A DNA stretch of 64,000 nucleotides from Alphaproteobacteria bacterium (GTDB lineage Bacteria > Pseudomonadota > Alphaproteobacteria > UBA8366), in assembly GCA_028281325.1 (NCBI GenBank), contig JANQKC010000011.1, positions 186,001-250,000 of the forward strand, written 5' to 3'. Positions 62,650-64,000 of the stretch are shown here, piece after piece (position 1 is the stretch's first letter; every line of letters starts with the position of its first letter). The notes below the pieces were generated by a model. It ran no database searches. It was not told the origin of the DNA and saw nothing but the letters and a program-made list of their open reading frames with translations. Made by a program: the position numbers and the translations under genes.

Positions 62650-64000
62650 ATGGGCGGCAATGACCCCCGCCGGTACACCGGCGACCTGGTCAACATCGGC
62701 GCCGGGCGGATCAGCCGGGACATCTTCACCGATCAGGCCATCTACGAGGATGAGTTGGAGCGGATTTTCCCCCGCTCCTGGTTGTTCATCGGCCACGAAA
62801 GCCAGATTCCCGACCCCGGCGATTTCATCCTCAGCCGCATGGCAGAGGAGTCGGTGATCTTCAACCGCGACCGGCACGGCAAGCTGCATGTCTTTCTGAA
62901 CAATTGCCGCCACCGCGGCATGCGCGTCTGCCGCGCGGATACCGGCAACACGCGCAAATTCATGTGCCCCTTCCATGCCTGGGTGTTTTCCGACGAAGGC
63001 GCGCTGGTCGGCGTGCCGAAGATGGAGACCGGCTATCACAACGAACTCGACAAGTCGCAATGGGGCCTGATCGAGGCGCGCGTCGCCAGCTACCATGGCT
63101 ATGTCTTCGCCTGCTGGGACGAGGAGACGCCGGATTTCGAAACCTATCTCGGCGACCTGCGCTTCTATTTCGACGACTACTGCGAATTGCCGGACGGCAC
63201 CCACGGCGACTGGGAAGCGTTCGGCGGTGTCTTCAAATGGCGGGTGCCGTGCAATTGGAAATTCGGCGCGGAGAATTTCGGCGGCGACTACTACCACAAC
63301 CCGAGCCATGCCTCGGTCGACGCCATCGTCTTGTCACCCGCCGGTGTAAAGGGCCGCCACACCTACGACGCCGTCACCAAGGCGCGCGAGTTGTACAAAC
63401 TCAACATCTGCGTCACGCCCGAAGGCCACACCGCGCGGGGCGAGCTGTTCAAGGACGATTATGAGTATCTGCCGACCTACCAGGAAATGGCCGTGGTCGA
63501 GGACTATTTCCGCGACTGCTACAAGCAACGGCAATCGCGTCTCGGCGAGAAGGCCCGCTGGTTCGGCCATGGCGGCACGATCTTTCCCAATGTCTCCTAT
63601 TCCAACGGCGTGCAGAGCATGGGCACCTGGAACCCGTGCGGCCCGCACGAGACCGAAATCTGGCGCATCTTCCTGGCGCCGAAGGACGCCCCGGACGAGG
63701 TCAAGAACGTGCTGCGCCATTACGTCATCCGCTACCAGGGTCCGTCGGGCCTGACGGAACAGGACGATATGGAGAATTGGGGCTCGGCGCATGAAGGGGC
63801 CCGCGGCACGATCGCGCGGCGCTACGATTTCCACTACGGCATGGGCATGGGCTACGAGCGTAAGGGCTGGCCCGTCGAATGGCTCGGCGGCGACGTCTAC
63901 GCGACCGAGGATGTATCCGAACAGAACCAGCGCGCCTATTACGCCCGCTGGGCCGAGATCATGGACGACCCGCCGACCGCGCGCCGCCACCCGAAACCCG
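62650..64000 (+). CDS. Aromatic ring-hydroxylating oxygenase, alpha subunit (partial)
   Basis: At least 450 residues, open to the window edge, so the C-terminus is missing. The Rieske [2Fe-2S] site is Cys86-x-His88 ... Cys106-x2-His109 (CRH, CPFH). The catalytic domain has the mononuclear iron motif ENFGGDYYHNPSH with Asp213 as bridging residue and His216 and His220 as ligands; a third acid probably lies in EQDDMENW. The alpha-subunit pattern matches biphenyl/benzoate-type dioxygenases. Its beta subunit, ferredoxin and reductase would be expected beyond 64000. Substrate unknown; the divergent ring-cleavage gene supports an aromatic pathway. Confidence 0.93.
   Translation, partial: MGGNDPRRYTGDLVNIGAGRISRDIFTDQAIYEDELERIFPRSWLFIGHESQIPDPGDFILSRMAEESVIFNRDRHGKLHVFLNNCRHRGMRVCRADTGNTRKFMCPFHAWVFSDEGALVGVPKMETGYHNELDKSQWGLIEARVASYHGYVFACWDEETPDFETYLGDLRFYFDDYCELPDGTHGDWEAFGGVFKWRVPCNWKFGAENFGGDYYHNPSHASVDAIVLSPAGVKGRHTYDAVTKARELYKLNICVTPEGHTARGELFKDDYEYLPTYQEMAVVEDYFRDCYKQRQSRLGEKARWFGHGGTIFPNVSYSNGVQSMGTWNPCGPHETEIWRIFLAPKDAPDEVKNVLRHYVIRYQGPSGLTEQDDMENWGSAHEGARGTIARRYDFHYGMGMGYERKGWPVEWLGGDVYATEDVSEQNQRAYYARWAEIMDDPPTARRHPKP

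Noticed and set aside
1..64000. CRISPR array, insertion sequence, prophage or attachment site
   Set aside because: No regular spaced repeats, transposase, integrase or phage structural motifs were found.

Overview
The window is high-GC DNA (about 63-64 % by eye) from a Gram-negative bacterium, almost certainly an alphaproteobacterium of the Rhodospirillales type. The evidence is the gene order cytochrome c / kdsB / pheA / nudC / SRP RNA / dnaX / ybaB / recR, followed by def-fmt-truA, dapE-dapD and argB-engB-yidC-yidD-rnpA-rpmH, together with membrane-anchored cytochrome c, CC0125/CC1285-type lipoprotein and DUF4139 genes. No genus can be fixed from sequence alone. There are no insertion sequences, phage genes or CRISPR arrays.

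Layout. 1-3.9 kb: hyuB-hyuA (hydantoinase/oxoprolinase), minus strand. 4-8.1 kb: a lipoprotein, a class A penicillin-binding protein preceded by a long hairpin, a DUF924 protein and a DUF302 protein. 8.1-11.1 kb: a TPP riboswitch and the thiazole operon thiO-thiS-thiG-thiE, followed by a palindromic intergenic repeat. 11.4-14.5 kb: an M17 aminopeptidase, a MarR-type regulator and an enolase-superfamily enzyme. 14.5-22.4 kb: a minus-strand operon yejA-yejB-yejE-yejF, then a 2-hydroxyacid dehydrogenase and an MFS transporter. 22.6-31.2 kb: an inositol-phosphatase-like enzyme, cytochrome c, kdsB, pheA, nudC, SRP RNA, dnaX-ybaB-recR and a DUF4139 protein. 31.2-44.3 kb: rmuC; def-fmt-truA; a membrane protein; dapE and dapD; a pyrimidine 5'-nucleotidase; a diguanylate cyclase; argB; engB; yidC; yidD; rnpA; rpmH. 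rpmH uses GTG and has a near-consensus sigma-70 promoter. 44.3-51.2 kb: an acetyltransferase, a TVP38-like membrane protein, an orphan histidine kinase, panB-panC, a frameshifted gpt, a lipoprotein and tRNA-Arg(ACG). 51.2-53.4 kb: an AT-rich leader and a two-gene split Aer-type sensor (PAS protein plus soluble chemoreceptor) closed by a terminator. 53.6-58.1 kb: a TauE/SafE permease, an EEP-family hydrolase, a lipoprotein, a BASS-like transporter and a class Ic aminotransferase. 58.1-60.8 kb: a possible ligase remnant, a perfect 15-bp hairpin and a transmembrane chemoreceptor gene split by a 22-bp tandem duplication. 61.2-64 kb: a divergent ring-cleavage/ring-hydroxylation cluster (EthD-like protein, VOC extradiol-type dioxygenase, Rieske oxygenase alpha subunit cut by the window edge).

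The most notable observations are these. A chemoreceptor gene is broken by an exact 22-bp tandem duplication; deleting one copy restores a 777-codon frame. gpt is broken by what looks like loss of one GGCC unit from a short repeat. Three CGTTTC hexamers spaced exactly 32 bp apart lie between the divergent promoters of the aromatic-oxygenase cluster. The split Aer pair sits behind an unusually AT-rich leader. The peptide importer Yej is joined to a hydroxyacid dehydrogenase and an MFS carrier in one apparent operon. I saw no convincing wholly new multi-gene defence or mobile system; most of the window is conserved housekeeping DNA.
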